NCBI GenBank assembly: GCA_027575765.1
Contig: JANBPT010000485.1
Span: forward strand, 1-33,896
Source of the DNA: Tieghemiomyces parasiticus
Taxonomy: Eukaryota; Kickxellomycota; Dimargaritomycetes; Dimargaritales; Dimargaritaceae
Direction of reading: 5' to 3'
DNA: 33,896 bases
Shown here: in pieces, positions 1 to 11,226 of the stretch
Numbering within the stretch: position 1 is the first letter of the stretch
Layout: each line of letters starts with the position of its first letter
Notes under the pieces: model-generated
Told to the model about the DNA's origin: nothing
Database searches by the model: none
The model's input: the letters and a program-made list of their open reading frames with translations, nothing else
Translations under genes and position numbers: made by a program

Positions 1-1129
1 GGCCCGGCAGGGCTGTGAAAGGGAGGAACGGTTTCACCTGCAATCCAGCGGGGTGGCCGAGTGCGGTACGACCTGCAGGGATACGGAAAACACAAACATT
101 GACAAGGGTCGCCGATAACACTGGGCTGAGCCCACCCTTACCTTCCCCCGGGTGTATGAGAAAGGCAGCGAAGGGAGCTTTAGAATTCTGATATACCAGC
201 CATTTGCTAGGGGTGCAGGAGCGCCAACCACTCGTAGGCGGCTATTGCTGTTCAACGCCTTCAAGCGGCTTGATAGAGAAAGGTTGGTACCAAGCCCCAT
301 GGGTAGGGTAAACAGGATCAGAACCCTCCACACACGACGCTGGGCTGAGTTCTACGGTCAGAGATTCAGCAAGACGCCGCCCCTGGCTTGAGGACACCGC
401 AGCTGGATCATGGCAGCAGGTTCACTCGGTTGGACCCTGATGTGGACCGATAGCCTAGGCCGCCCGTATATCACTCAGGGCCCTGAGGCCTCACGGCAAT
501 GCGGCTAAAGCGGTCGTCGCCCTCGTTCTCCGATTCCATTGGTCAGTTCTGACGTGCAAGGTCGACAGGTTCTGCGCACCTCGCGATATCGAAAGGCTCG
601 CTAATGGGCCCGGCCGTGTGTAGAGGTTGTTATCCAATAGTTGTAACATCTATGTGCCGGGCATGCGGGGCCAGGCAGCGAGCGGTATCGATGGCCAGGA
701 AGTACCTGGCAACGAATGGTAACTAAGCGTGTCTGTTTGGGATAGCAAATAGTAGGGGTAGGGAATAGCACCCGTAACGGCGTTCAGCATGGTGGATCCC
801 GTATTTTTGCCCAGCTAGTTTAGCCTGGGCACACCCATACCCATTGGCCCTGCGTAGGCTTGGCCCACTCTGCTGGCCTAGTTGGTAGAGTCGAAGCCCC
901 TGACGATTCGGTGCGGCAGCTGACGGCTCAGCCCTCTCCCCCCCCCCTCCGCCATCCCCGCTGACCCTTCCCTCTCTCTCTCTATCTCTCCACCCCTCGT
1001 TTGGTGATTCACTGGCCGGGAGGACGACCCCTTCCCTCCACGTCAATGGGTGGGTGCACTGGCTGCCATATGTGCTTGTAAATTCTCCTTCGTCCTACCC
1101 TTTCGACGGCTGCCTGGCAGATGAGCCGG
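1..1129. other. No recognisable gene
   Basis: I see no protein family, tRNA or rRNA signature here. The open frames on both strands are short, overlap each other and resemble nothing I know. The right part carries a C10 run (938-947) and a short CT microsatellite (972-990), after which the + strand becomes persistently pyrimidine-rich. Confidence 0.6.
972..990. repeat. CT dinucleotide microsatellite
   Basis: Alternating CT units run for about 12 bases, are interrupted by one A, and resume. It sits just after a C10 run in a pyrimidine-rich stretch upstream of the RhoGEF gene. It is probably length-polymorphic. Confidence 0.8.
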
Positions 1130-2835
1130 TCATTTAAGTAGCGCGCGTAACCCCGTCCGTCCCTCGCATCGTTTCCTCCGCCCGCCTGATCTACCCTCTC
1201 TACCCCGCCACGCCGGCCCCCAACGGTTCTACGCTCGCATCCTGGGCCTGCCGGACTCCCCTTAACGTACCGCCCTGCACCTGCGTATCCGCATCCTCAC
1301 CTCCGTGCTGTCATCCCCTGCACCCAGCCGTGAACGGCGACATTGACCCAACCCACAGGTCCCCGCCGCTCCCGGGTCACGCCTCATCGTTCATCATTGC
1401 CCTGCCCCTCCCTCCATCTGACGTTCACTACGAACCATTGCAGCTCCGACTCCCCCCTCCCTCACCCAGCTTTCCGTCGTACATATAATCCCCATCCCAT
1501 TGGCGCTCCCCACCACGCGCACGCGTACTCGCCCATCAACTATTGTGTTGACATTTTGTAGAGACCACCTAGTGCCAGGATCGGCACCGTTTGTCCCGGA
1601 ACCCGCCCCCCCTAACGACCGCGACCGTGATCTGCGCCCACCTACTCAGGCCGTGCGACTGAACCCCCGGCATACCGGAACCAGCAATCTACATCCGGGT
1701 TCACTACAGCACCCCACCCCACACACGACGCCGCTCACCTCATCTGCACCAGCACCGGTTTTGCCTTGTATTCATAGCCCATCTCCCCGAAAGACACTCC
1801 CACTATTCTTCCCACCGTTGTCCCTCGACCTCCATATCTACCGACGTTCTTGGCTCCTCGACTCTCCCATCGTGTAGCCCTTTGCCCTTCATCCCCATTT
1901 GTTTAGTGCCTTTAATATCTCCCCAATAGCTTCTTCACTACAGTTTACGTAGCTAGTGTATACATCCGTAGCCCTCTTTCCACTGCCTCCTACGCCATTC
2001 GTACTCCCAAGTGCTTAATCGCCGCCGCCTCCCGCTCCGTCGGCCACCGCATCTTCAGTCGTCCGCCTCTCAAGCACCAGCGGCCCTTCGCCTGCTGGCC
2101 TCACCTTCTCGCTTCTTCATTCTCCTTACGCTCGAGACCTACGCCACCTGTACCTATTTTTACCATCCTCCACACCCTGGCGCGTGCCTCCCACTTTCTT
2201 TCTCGCCCCCTGGCTCCCGCCGCTCACACTTGCCTGTTATTTAAACTCCTTTCCCTCCCTAGCGCTTATCGCTGTTAGCGCCCCACATTGCCAACACCTT
2301 GTTTACGATTACTCGGTGGCCGTGGCTCGCCTTCTCAATAGCCGCCCTGCCCACTTGCTATCTACCTCTAGGCAGCGATACATCTCGCAGCGCCCTCTCC
2401 TTACGTCCTTCTAAAGTATATCCGCTCGGCCCTACCTTTGCGCAATTCCCCTCCCTCTTCCACTGCCTAGTCACCCTCAACCAGGCCCATTATTCGTTCC
2501 TTATAGCCTGTCCCACCCCGACTTACGTCGCTCATTGTTTACATCCCACCTTTTTTTTAGACATCGCTCGCCGCGCCTCTGGTTACACCGCCGTGTCCGC
2601 GCCGCGTCCTCCAACCTGTATCCCACCCGCGGCCCCTTCACCTTGTCTCGGTGCCATCCCTACATCCCACTGGATTCCTTCTTCCACCCTGCTCTCTCAC
2701 TTCCCATTCAACCCCCTCGTGCACTCCGCTTCCGCTCAGCCATCTATTCTCCAGTCAACCCCCTCCGCCCCCAGTCCCTGCCCGCTCTGGCCCAGTACTT
2801 CCCGGGCCAAGCGTCACTCTCCCTGCGCGCGTACC
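1130..2835 (+). promoter_or_regulatory. Long pyrimidine-rich leader/promoter of RhoGEF
   Basis: For about 1.7 kb the + strand is dominated by C and T, with few purine clusters, right up to the RhoGEF start codon. CT-rich tracts are common in fungal promoters and 5' leaders, but this length is unusual. The pyrimidine bias removes many stop codons, so several overlapping frames rich in Pro, Ser, Leu, His and Thr stay open by chance. The frame leading directly into the RhoGEF is open from about 2299 but has no ATG before 2836. The stretch may be promoter, 5' UTR, or may include an upstream coding exon; the sequence alone does not decide. Confidence 0.5.
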
Positions 2836-5800
2836 ATGACGCGGATGTTATGGCGGGACTGCCTCACTCAGAAAGAATTTGAGGCGTACGCCTTCGCGCC
2901 CAAGGACATCGAACGCCAGGAACTCATGTTCGAGATTATCCACACCGAGGCCGACTATGTGCGAGACTTGGTCCTCATTCGCGAGGTGTTCATCAAGCCT
3001 CTCCGCCATCTGCAGGTCTTGGCCGAGCGTGAAATCGACCAACTCTTTGGCAACCTCGAGGATATTCTGCCCATTCATGACTGCATCAAGAAGGCCTTCC
3101 TGGAACGCCAGCAGCAGCAGTATCCGGTCCTCGATGGCCTGTCCGACGTGCTCCTTCCCTGGGTTCACGAGCTTCATGTCTACTCGCGGTACCTCTGTAA
3201 CCAGGCCGCCTCCCTCCGCACCATGAACAGCCTCTTGGCTTCCAATGAAAAGTTTAGTCACTTTTATCGTGACCGTGCCGGCAAGCCCGAATGCCGCGGC
3301 CTTGCGCTCGACGCATTCCTTATCCTGCCCTTCCAGCGTCTGCTCAAGTACCCACTCTTCCTCAAGAATTTGCTGCAAGTCACCCCGATGGACCATTCGG
3401 ACTACACCATGACCCAAGGCGTCATTATGCAGTTTGACGCTCTCATCGCCCGGATTCAATCTGAGAAATCTCGCGCCGACCGTATAGACTCTCTGCGCTA
3501 CCTCGAGTCCTGCATCAAGGGACTGGCCAGTGGCTCCCTGGTCCATCCACACCGACAGGTCGCCCGCGAAGGCCCCTTGTACCGTCTCAAGACCCAGACA
3601 GCCACCGCCGACGGAGGATCTGACGTGCGCGTCGCCCCGCACCAGCTCTCATCCGTCTATCTCATTTTGTTCAACGACCTTATTCTGGTGTCCCGGCCCC
3701 GGTCACGGCGGTCCAGCGGGATCACCGTTGCCAGCCTCGTCAAGGCTGACGTCTCCTCATCTCCGACCGAGGACAGTTCGACCCCCTCGTCCCACGCGCA
3801 CTTCTCACACAGCCCACCGGTCTCCCTCATGGCCAACTATACCGCTGGCAAGTCGTGTCCGCCCAAGTATACCTTGCTGCTCCCTCCAGCCCAGCTGATC
3901 CGCGTACACAGCGTGGACGACCACGCCGAGACTGGTCTGGTTCATACCTTCCAGTGCGTCCTCGCCTACCAGGGTCGCACCGAAATGTTAGTGGTCCGTT
4001 GCGGTCATGCGGATGAGAAAACGGCCTGGCTTCGTGCCCTTAACGAGGTGCTTCCAGAACACCTCGCTGCCCGCGCCCGCCGCCCGGGTGCCGAAACCCG
4101 GCCGCTCTCGGCCCAACTCGAACGTGTATCCATTTCAGATCCGCTGTACCCGTCTGGCCCCTACCATACTAAGGAACGCGGGGATGCATTATCTCTCATG
4201 GATACTGGTCTCGGAGCCAAATCACGCCCCCTGTCTTTGGCCTCCAGCCTGGCCCCAAGCCGGTGGTTTGATATGGGCCGCCCTAACCGCGAATCGTCCC
4301 GTCCGTCCCAGCCCGTGTCACCAGGCGTGCCAACCGCCCAAGCCATTCCGACCCACAGGCCTGCCGATCGGAGTAGCCGTCCCCGTGCCGCCTCCTGTGT
4401 CAGTCTAGGCTCGCCCGGTCAAGATGCTTCCGAAATCGCACGATCGCCGTCCGGTCTGCCGCACCGCGCGGCAACGTTCGGCACGCTGCTGACTGGATCA
4501 CCCCGGTCTGAAAAGAAATCTACCAATAAGGCATCCCAGTTCCTACTATCTTCAGTCAAGAAGTTAGTTTTGCCCACTGCCGACGCCTACGCCATGCGCA
4601 AGTTCCGTAAGCAGCTCCAAGACTATGGCCGTGAGGACCGGGCGCCCGCCGCCATGACCCCCCGCAAGGCTTCGGGTAGTAGCAATACCAACCCTAAGAA
4701 GGCCGAAGTGGCGGCCATCGGAAAGGGCTCACGGCCGCGAGTCAGCGCCCCCGTAGTCAGTGGTGCCAGTGGCGATGCTCGACCTAGCCTTCAGCGGTCC
4801 ACATCCCACCTGGTGGTGACCCGGTCCCCGCAAATGGTGACCATACCCACGAGTCCTGGGGCCACCATGAAATCGCGCCGCTCCCAGTCGGCCGTAGATG
4901 GTGTCACTGGTCCGTGCGTGCCCCTGGACTCGTCCTTTGGAACGCCGCCGCCTCACTACCGTCGACCTCTGGCCACGGCCACCGTCATTCCGCTTGATCC
5001 CTTTTGTGGGGATTACTCTTCCGACGGGTCTCAAGACGAACCCTCCTGGCTGCGCCGGCAGCCTCAGCCTCAGTTCCCGTATGCCCCGGCCTCCCCCACC
5101 CCTACCGCGTCCTCCCAACGTACCTCGGTCGACTACGGCTCCCCGCTTAACCCGTTCGCCACCCGCGGTGCCTCGCTCAAACCGTCTGCCCGCGTCGCAT
5201 CCCAGCCCCTAGCCGGTCCCAGCCTCAAAGTGCCAGCCGGTCGTACACCGAGCGGTCACCCCAAGGCTCTGTCGTCCCACTCCTCCCCGGCTCTGCGTTC
5301 GTCCGCCCTGCGTCCGCTCGATACCAACTGCTACGCACCCGTGGAGCATAGCGTGAACGCTAAGCCTTACGGTATGGTCGACACCTCTCCTGATCGTGTC
5401 CTCATGACCGCTGCGTTCCGCGCGGCGGGCCACCCATGTGATGACCTGAGTGATGAGTCCGAACCCACCGCTACCCTCTTTGTGCGGGACAGCGCCCTCT
5501 CGCTCACCTCGGCCTCCTCGCCCGAACTACCCAACCCCGTTCCGGCCTCTCCGCTGGTCACAGAGCACTCTCCGACCGCGCCCCCCGCCCCGCGTAATTT
5601 TTCTCCATACCATTCCCCAGCTCTGTCAGCTTCGTCGCCGCTCCTGGCGAATGCGGCCCTGAACGCTTCTGCCTCGTATCTCTCCCGCCCCAATGGTATT
5701 TCCAAACCCTTACCCACTCCACCTAAATGGGGTTGCGGCGCGGCGCTTACTCTAACTTCGTCACCGTCGTTATCCTCCTCTTCGTCTGCATGCTCTTCGC

Positions 5801-6072
5801 CGACCGCCGCCCACGATGGTCATTATGCTTACCAGCCCGTCCAGCACCGCCGCCACGTCTCCGAACTCGAGTCCACCCAGTTGAGCGGCCTTCAGCAGTC
5901 CAAGCCGCTCTACCATCCAGCCCAGAGTGTGCCCCGCACCATGCGCGATTACTATGGTAACCTGGTGCCCATTGGGAATCTCCAATCCACCGGCGCTGGA
6001 CCGGTGTCGTCACCCCTCGTGCAGGTGTGCTCGCCTGGTCAGGCAGCTGCCGCACGGATGGCTGTGCCCTAA
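2836..6072 (+). CDS. DH-PH Rho guanine nucleotide exchange factor
   Basis: This is a Dbl-family activator of Rho GTPases, which act on cell-wall synthesis and polarity at the plasma membrane in fungi. The single open frame encodes 1078 residues. The DH domain spans about residues 26-215: it opens with ERQELMFEIIHTE (conserved region 1) and has the CR3 helix with ILPFQRLLKYPL near residues 163-174. A PH domain follows at about 242-410, starting VAREGPLY and ending with the C-terminal helix around W398; it carries a Ser/Pro-rich insert of several tens of residues between strands. The remaining 660 or so residues are low-complexity Ser/Pro/Ala with one basic patch (KKSTNK to RKFRKQ). The DH start resembles the Rom1/Rom2 type, but I see no DEP domain before it and no CNH domain after it. 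ATG 2836 is the first in-frame ATG (A at -3); another follows at 2845. No intron is needed. The exact Rho substrate cannot be read from the sequence. Confidence 0.9.
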   Translation: MTRMLWRDCLTQKEFEAYAFAPKDIERQELMFEIIHTEADYVRDLVLIREVFIKPLRHLQVLAEREIDQLFGNLEDILPIHDCIKKAFLERQQQQYPVLDGLSDVLLPWVHELHVYSRYLCNQAASLRTMNSLLASNEKFSHFYRDRAGKPECRGLALDAFLILPFQRLLKYPLFLKNLLQVTPMDHSDYTMTQGVIMQFDALIARIQSEKSRADRIDSLRYLESCIKGLASGSLVHPHRQVAREGPLYRLKTQTATADGGSDVRVAPHQLSSVYLILFNDLILVSRPRSRRSSGITVASLVKADVSSSPTEDSSTPSSHAHFSHSPPVSLMANYTAGKSCPPKYTLLLPPAQLIRVHSVDDHAETGLVHTFQCVLAYQGRTEMLVVRCGHADEKTAWLRALNEVLPEHLAARARRPGAETRPLSAQLERVSISDPLYPSGPYHTKERGDALSLMDTGLGAKSRPLSLASSLAPSRWFDMGRPNRESSRPSQPVSPGVPTAQAIPTHRPADRSSRPRAASCVSLGSPGQDASEIARSPSGLPHRAATFGTLLTGSPRSEKKSTNKASQFLLSSVKKLVLPTADAYAMRKFRKQLQDYGREDRAPAAMTPRKASGSSNTNPKKAEVAAIGKGSRPRVSAPVVSGASGDARPSLQRSTSHLVVTRSPQMVTIPTSPGATMKSRRSQSAVDGVTGPCVPLDSSFGTPPPHYRRPLATATVIPLDPFCGDYSSDGSQDEPSWLRRQPQPQFPYAPASPTPTASSQRTSVDYGSPLNPFATRGASLKPSARVASQPLAGPSLKVPAGRTPSGHPKALSSHSSPALRSSALRPLDTNCYAPVEHSVNAKPYGMVDTSPDRVLMTAAFRAAGHPCDDLSDESEPTATLFVRDSALSLTSASSPELPNPVPASPLVTEHSPTAPPAPRNFSPYHSPALSASSPLLANAALNASASYLSRPNGISKPLPTPPKWGCGAALTLTSSPSLSSSSSACSSPTAAHDGHYAYQPVQHRRHVSELESTQLSGLQQSKPLYHPAQSVPRTMRDYYGNLVPIGNLQSTGAGPVSSPLVQVCSPGQAAAARMAVP

Positions 6073-7624
6073 TGTCCCGACGAGTGGAGGGTTGCTTGGC
6101 GATACGATGGATAATGCAGGCTTGGGCTAGGTTCGTAGACATTGCGGTTTGCTCAGTACGGCGATAATCTAAACACTTTGTTTATAATCCAACGTCGACT
6201 TGGTACCTACCGGTGCTGGTCCCGGTTTGGACTATATCATCTCACCTCTTCTTCTTTTTTTTCACTGTACCAATTAATCACGACCTCATATCTTACCTTC
6301 TCTGACCACATATTCCTTCCCTACCCTGTACTTTTTACCACACCTCCCTCCCTCCACTCACCTCCTTCCATATCGCCCCATATTCTGGCGATTTCCCTTC
6401 AATCCTGTAAGGTCGCTGCCCCTATTTCTTGGACATGATTTTGGGTCAACTGGACCAATATCCCCACTGTCACGATCGGCCAATATGTGGTGTGTACCCA
6501 AGTCATGGCTTTTTTCGACCCCCCCCCCTCTAATTCATCACCTCGTCTATTTAACTCTACAATTGGGTAGCCATTAACATTTCTTGTTGGCGTACCATCG
6601 GCCATGCGTCATACCAAATCAGTTGGGTACCATAAACACCAGTCTACCACGCCCACCCATCCAATCAATCCCGATTTGTGACGGTAGATAGTGCAGAAGT
6701 CGTGACCATTGGAATTATCCAAGGACCCGTGCTCCCCATTAACCTTATCTTTAACTGATAGGTGGTCCCAGTTGCCCCGTACATGATACGCACACTCACC
6801 AATGTCGGTGGCTTAGAATAAGTCATGAGGAGAACATGGTTGGTGCTAATGTACCTCTGGGGATATTATTACTGAGGAGCGAATTTACCGCGGCCCGATA
6901 ATTCCGCCACTTATTGCAAATAGGGGCCTCTAACTCCCTCTCCTCTACGAAGGTTATCCAGAACAGGGTTACAAACAGATAATCGTTTCACTGACTGAAG
7001 TGGTCAGGAATACGCCTAGTAAAAGGTGGTTGCTAGATCACCCCGGTGAGGCTATTCACAGAGGCCGAGAGTGTGCGCAGAGGCTACAACGACCCTCCAA
7101 GCGCTTAATTTTCATGCATTCTCCTCTCCGGCCCATCGTATACTAAACATCCATGTACATGATCGTCTGTCTAGGTAGAACCCAACTTTAACTACCTAGT
7201 AATGTCGGTCGGAGTGTTAATAGTTTATTGGCGAACATAGAGAAGCAGCAAGGCAAAAACCTTGAACCAAATAACTTTGGGCAATGACGCCACTGACTCT
7301 ACAGCGAATTAGCGGATCCTTGTCATACCTATTGGTCTCATATTACCTTACTGATATATATAGTAAAAGCTGTATATATGTGGTTACCATAACCAACCCC
7401 ACTGATTAAGTGCCTTTTCCTTTTTCCATTTACTGATCCAAAGATTTATCTAACCTTGCAAAAGTTACTGATCCAAAGTGCTTCTGTTCTTTCAGCGGAT
7501 GCCTCTGGCACCACCTTATCTAACTTTGCACTGGTCAGACTTCTAATGGTACTTCAACATATATAAGTACTGGCCCCAATCTACCCCATAAATGATAGCG
7601 ACCGCCTATTAAACTTTGACTTCT
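6073..7624. other. Gene-free AT-richer spacer
   Basis: This is the start of an 11-kb gene-poor tract. I find no conserved protein in any frame. It includes a pyrimidine-rich segment after the RhoGEF stop, a C10 run (6519-6528), and a short imperfect direct duplication around 7430-7540 in which TTACTGATCCAAAG occurs twice, each time followed by a TATCTAAC(C/T)TTGCA-like sequence. Confidence 0.6.
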
Positions 7625-8212
7625 AATTGAAACGACAGTTATAACCAATCCATATCCCAGTTCGAGCTTAACGCTTATTATCCATTTATTAGTGAGTTCA
7701 CGCCTACCACAGGATGCCCACAACCACTGATCCGATCACTTGTTGCACTTACAGCTCACTCTCCTTTACCTAAGCTTCTTTCTTTATCTCTTTAGCCTTC
7801 TTCTTATATCCGATACTCCGCTATGGCGATGCCAACCTTCTTTATCTACTAGTCGGCGTCCTCCCTCCGACAAGCACCGCCGCCTCTCACCTCTTAGGAC
7901 TTTCCTCCTATCAGCCCCTTTCTTATTAGCTGGTTTGGTAGCTTGATAGCTACCTTCCTACTCGCCTAGGCGCTAGCCCCGCCTGGCACTATCGTCCTTG
8001 GGTTCGCCCCTAACCTATGCTGTAGCTATTCCTAAGGATGCCGGCCATCCTTTGAGATAAAAGACCCTCTGGGTCGCTACTCAATACACGATAGCCCATC
8101 ACCCCCAAACAACCGTCTACGTTATTATTTGATTCGTTCGTAAGCCTTTTCAGTTTATTAATATTCTGCTTGTTAGTCACTTAGCCTTAGTTTCCTCTGG
8201 GGTAGTTTTCCC
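7625..8212 (+). repeat. Diverged ~0.6-kb repeat, copy 1 (direct)
   Basis: By eye this aligns with 8215-8822. Shared landmarks, in order, are a CGCCT...GATC-CGATCA block, ACCGCCGCCT followed by TAGGACTTTC, a GATGCCGGCCATC block, a TATA-like ATAAAAGA (about 8057-8066), then ATTCGTTCGT and TTTCCTCTGGGG. Identity is patchy, perhaps 60-65% with small indels, so this is an old copy. No long ORF is shared between copies. It could be a solo LTR or a non-autonomous element; I cannot name a family. Boundaries are approximate. Confidence 0.55.
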
Positions 8213-8214
8213 TT

Positions 8215-8822
8215 GTGGTCAATTGAAATGCCTTCATAATGATAATCTCATTGAAGCATTAATTGATGCTGCATTTCCGCCTCTGCACACCCCATGCCAT
8301 AGCTTGATCCCGATCAATGATGGCCTACCTGTTTGGTAGTCTGCAATATTCGGGCTTTTATCCATGTCTATTATCCCCTTTTCTTTACCTACTTTCATGT
8401 ATCCTTTTCGATGGGCGTTCAATCCTCCTGATCTTTGAACGTGCCTTCCTCACTGGCGCCGCCGCCTGTTACCCTTCTAGGACTTTCTCCTTCTCTACCC
8501 TTGCTCTGGCAGTTACCTAGCCACCCTTCTATTCATGCCGGCGCCCGGTCCCGCCACGGCCTGTCGTCCTGGATTTCCCTAGTCCAGGCTGGCTAGTTAC
8601 TTGATTGATGCTAGCCATCATTCAAGTATAAAAAGATCTAACGATCGCCATATAGTAAACGGCAGATATATTCCAACAACAATTACCAACTCCCGCTCGA
8701 AGCTCAAAAAGTTTGTTTGGCATTTTAATACGTGTTACCCTACCACGTATTCGTTCGTCTTTCGATTTATTAGTCTCCCGCCCCCTGTTATTACCTTATA
8801 GTTTTCCTCTAGGGAGTTATTC
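8215..8822 (+). repeat. Diverged ~0.6-kb repeat, copy 2 (direct)
   Basis: This is the best-preserved copy of the local family. It follows copy 1 head-to-tail with almost no spacer and is the reverse complement of copy 3. Clear blocks shared with copy 3 are TTGATGC..ATT..CGCCTC, CATAGCTTG, GGC(C/T)TACCTGTTTG, CGTTCAATC(C/T)TCCT(G/A)ATCTTTGAAC, and ATTCAAGTATAAAA. The TATA-like box (about 8624-8631) could serve an internal promoter. No coding potential is evident. Boundaries are approximate. Confidence 0.65.
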
Positions 8823-8934
8823 CTACGGCATGCACCATAGTTAAATTATATATAAAAATGTTTGCATTACTCCATATGTAAATCTATACATTAATATAAC
8901 ACTGTATACTGTGGTATTACAAAACTTACTTAAT

Positions 8935-9480
8935 GAAAACTCGCATATTAAAATTAACTGGGAGTGTGTATTGTAGATTGAGTGATAGCTGTCGCTTATT
9001 GAATAGAGATCATTGAGTCTTTTATACTTGAATAATAGCCGGTGACATTTGTAGTAGCTAACTAGCCCAGACTAAGATATTCAGGCCGACAAGCCAAGGC
9101 GGGGCCAGGCGCCAGCAGGTAATGGAAGGACGGCTAGTTAGCCACCAGAGAAAGAGTAGAGAAAGGAAAGACCCTAGAGAGATAAGAGGCAATGGCGCTT
9201 GGGAATGAAGGCGATGTTCAAAGATTAGGAAGATTGAACGTCGCTTGAAAAGGGTATATGTAATATATAAAATGAAGGTGGGTAACGAATATGGTTAAAA
9301 GCATGAACCCGGTTACTAAAGTCGGCAAACAGGTAAGCCGCTCTTAATCGGAAAACAAGCTATGATGGGGTGCACTGAGGCGTGAATTCTGCATCAAACA
9401 ATGATTAGATGGAAATAACATTGAGAAGGAATTTCTACCGACCGCACATACGGCATACGGTTAAATATGCGGACGTGATT
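8935..9480 (-). repeat. Diverged ~0.6-kb repeat, copy 3 (inverted)
   Basis: Read on the minus strand, this matches copy 2 along most of its length, including CGTTCAATCTTCCTAATC followed by TTTGAAC, TGGCGCCTGGCCCCGCC, and a TATA-like block AAGTATAAAAGACT (about 9014-9027). With copy 2 it forms an imperfect inverted pair separated by about 110 bases of very AT-rich DNA. Transcription across both could give a long imperfect hairpin. Confidence 0.65.
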
Positions 9481-11226
9481 TCTAAAGTGATAACTGTGCA
9501 AGTCCCTAGAAATACCCCATGGCTGGTATGGAGTATAAGAAACATAGAACCCCGGACAACAGTAGGCTTTTATAAGTGACCGTATGTCATTATATTTTGT
9601 CACCCGTCGACGTTTGCTAGTACCTATTGGCGGATGTAATGATATTATGGCTTACAGGGGTTGATGTCCCCACAAATATAGCCCTCCATTGATGAATTAA
9701 GCTACCACATGCTACCTACTCGATCCACAGCTATGTGGCCTTGGCTTGGCCCCACTTTTTACCTCACCACTCCCTTATACCCTACCTTATGCCTTCACCA
9801 TATATTTTTTCTTGAACTGGCTGCAGCACAATTTAGCATTGTAGATTTTGACTTCTTTATAATCTAGTGGCCATAAGGAATTCAAACCGAGAGTTCCTGT
9901 ACCCGATATCTGCCCGCTCTCGGCTGTGTCTAACCACACATCTGTGACCGACCTGCCTGTAGCTCATATGAATTCCCTAGGTTTTGAGTGGTCTCCGTTT
10001 GCAGCAACAACCTTACCGAGGAATCCCTCCCTAGGCAGTAGATACGGGATTGGCGCAGTTACTATCATTGAGATTGAAGGGGGCATCACCTACGACAACG
10101 AAGCTGGTCAATGAGGCCACGGAATCTTTCTAGACAAGACGATGATAAAGTGGATGTACAGACCTTATGCTATCCGTTAGGGATGGCGCCAACCCTCTGC
10201 TGTACACGCGTTAGCCCCCCCCCCCAATCCTACACATCCAATATCCCTATATCCATCTATCTAGAAACTAGTTAACCCTTTCTTACATTTGATCAGAGCA
10301 CCACAGTGGTGTGACTCTAGGTTAATACTCCAGTCCTAAATCGAGTGAAACCTAGTCCCTAATCGGTGCTATTATATCGGCTGATTCGTACTCCGCGGAA
10401 AGACCCGAATAGAGGAAAAGGGAGGGAGCGCCCTCATTCGCCACAACGCTTGGCCCCTTTCTCTCACTGTCTAGAAGAGCGGATAGAGATGATAGGTCCC
10501 TCCTATCTCTTCTAGCGGACACTGGTATGCTAGATGCTCTAGAAGCAAATTTCAATCCGTCGGCTAGTGAGTGTGTCGGTGGGTAGCCTTGTGGCTGACT
10601 GAATGGGTGTGCCCCCTCCCACGCTTCAGCCGGTTAAGCTACGGGTACCCCGCCCTTTCCTTACCTTCCTTGTAGATTAGCGTGCTGCCATTTGAGAAGG
10701 TGCCTATTTTCACCTCTATCCCCTTCTTGCCGAACATACATGCGTTAGCAACGTTGTGTTGCCCGTTTCCTCCAAACTACTCATGCTAAACCTCATTTCA
10801 CTTATTCAGCACTGATTACTTACTGGGCACGCGTAGCCTTTTCTATCTGGCATCCTTTATCAGATTCAGAGAAACGGTGTTGTTGGTCTACCCTCTAGTC
10901 AACATTGTGCTCGCATCGTACCACTATAGCCCCCTCTAACCCGGACAACGTAAGCCACATTGTAATAGATTACCCTTCCCTCGTATAGAACCTATGTTTG
11001 GCAACAACAAAGTAGGCAGGTCAGCTCGGGCTACCTATAGACATAAGTTACTTCCGCATTGGGGCCCCGAACGATCCACGTGATCTGACCGCAGGCATCG
11101 CTACTGAACAGCCTTAATTTTCTCTCCGAATACCTTTCACAAGACCACCCTCTAACCTGCTAAACGTCATATAGAAGTATACCCATTAGGCTAAGCGACT
11201 GTCAATAACTTTCGGATGGGTTCACC
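9481..11226. other. Gene-free spacer
   Basis: No protein family is recognised on either strand. There is a C11 run at 10215-10225. A 67-codon minus-strand frame at 10352-10555 has protein-like composition but no recognisable motif and no ATG start, so I do not call it a gene. Confidence 0.55.

Noticed and set aside
49..75. Stretch resembling the 5' half of a tRNA (GGGTGGCCGAGTGCGG)
   Set aside because: No anticodon arm, no GTTCRA T-arm and no matching acceptor stem follow at the right distance.
1343..2414. Several short Pro/Ser/His-rich + frames upstream of the RhoGEF
   Set aside because: They are explained by the pyrimidine-rich composition, which removes stop codons; no conserved motif or splice evidence.
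2848..3642. 264-codon open frame on the minus strand opposite the DH domain
   Set aside because: It mirrors a GC-rich conserved coding region; the + frame carries clear DH motifs, while the minus frame has no domain.
8960..9260. tRNA-derived SINE reading of the 0.6-kb repeat
   Set aside because: An A-box-like TGGCTAG and a B-box-like GTTCAAAGA exist but are about 160 bases apart, too far for a pol III promoter of that type.
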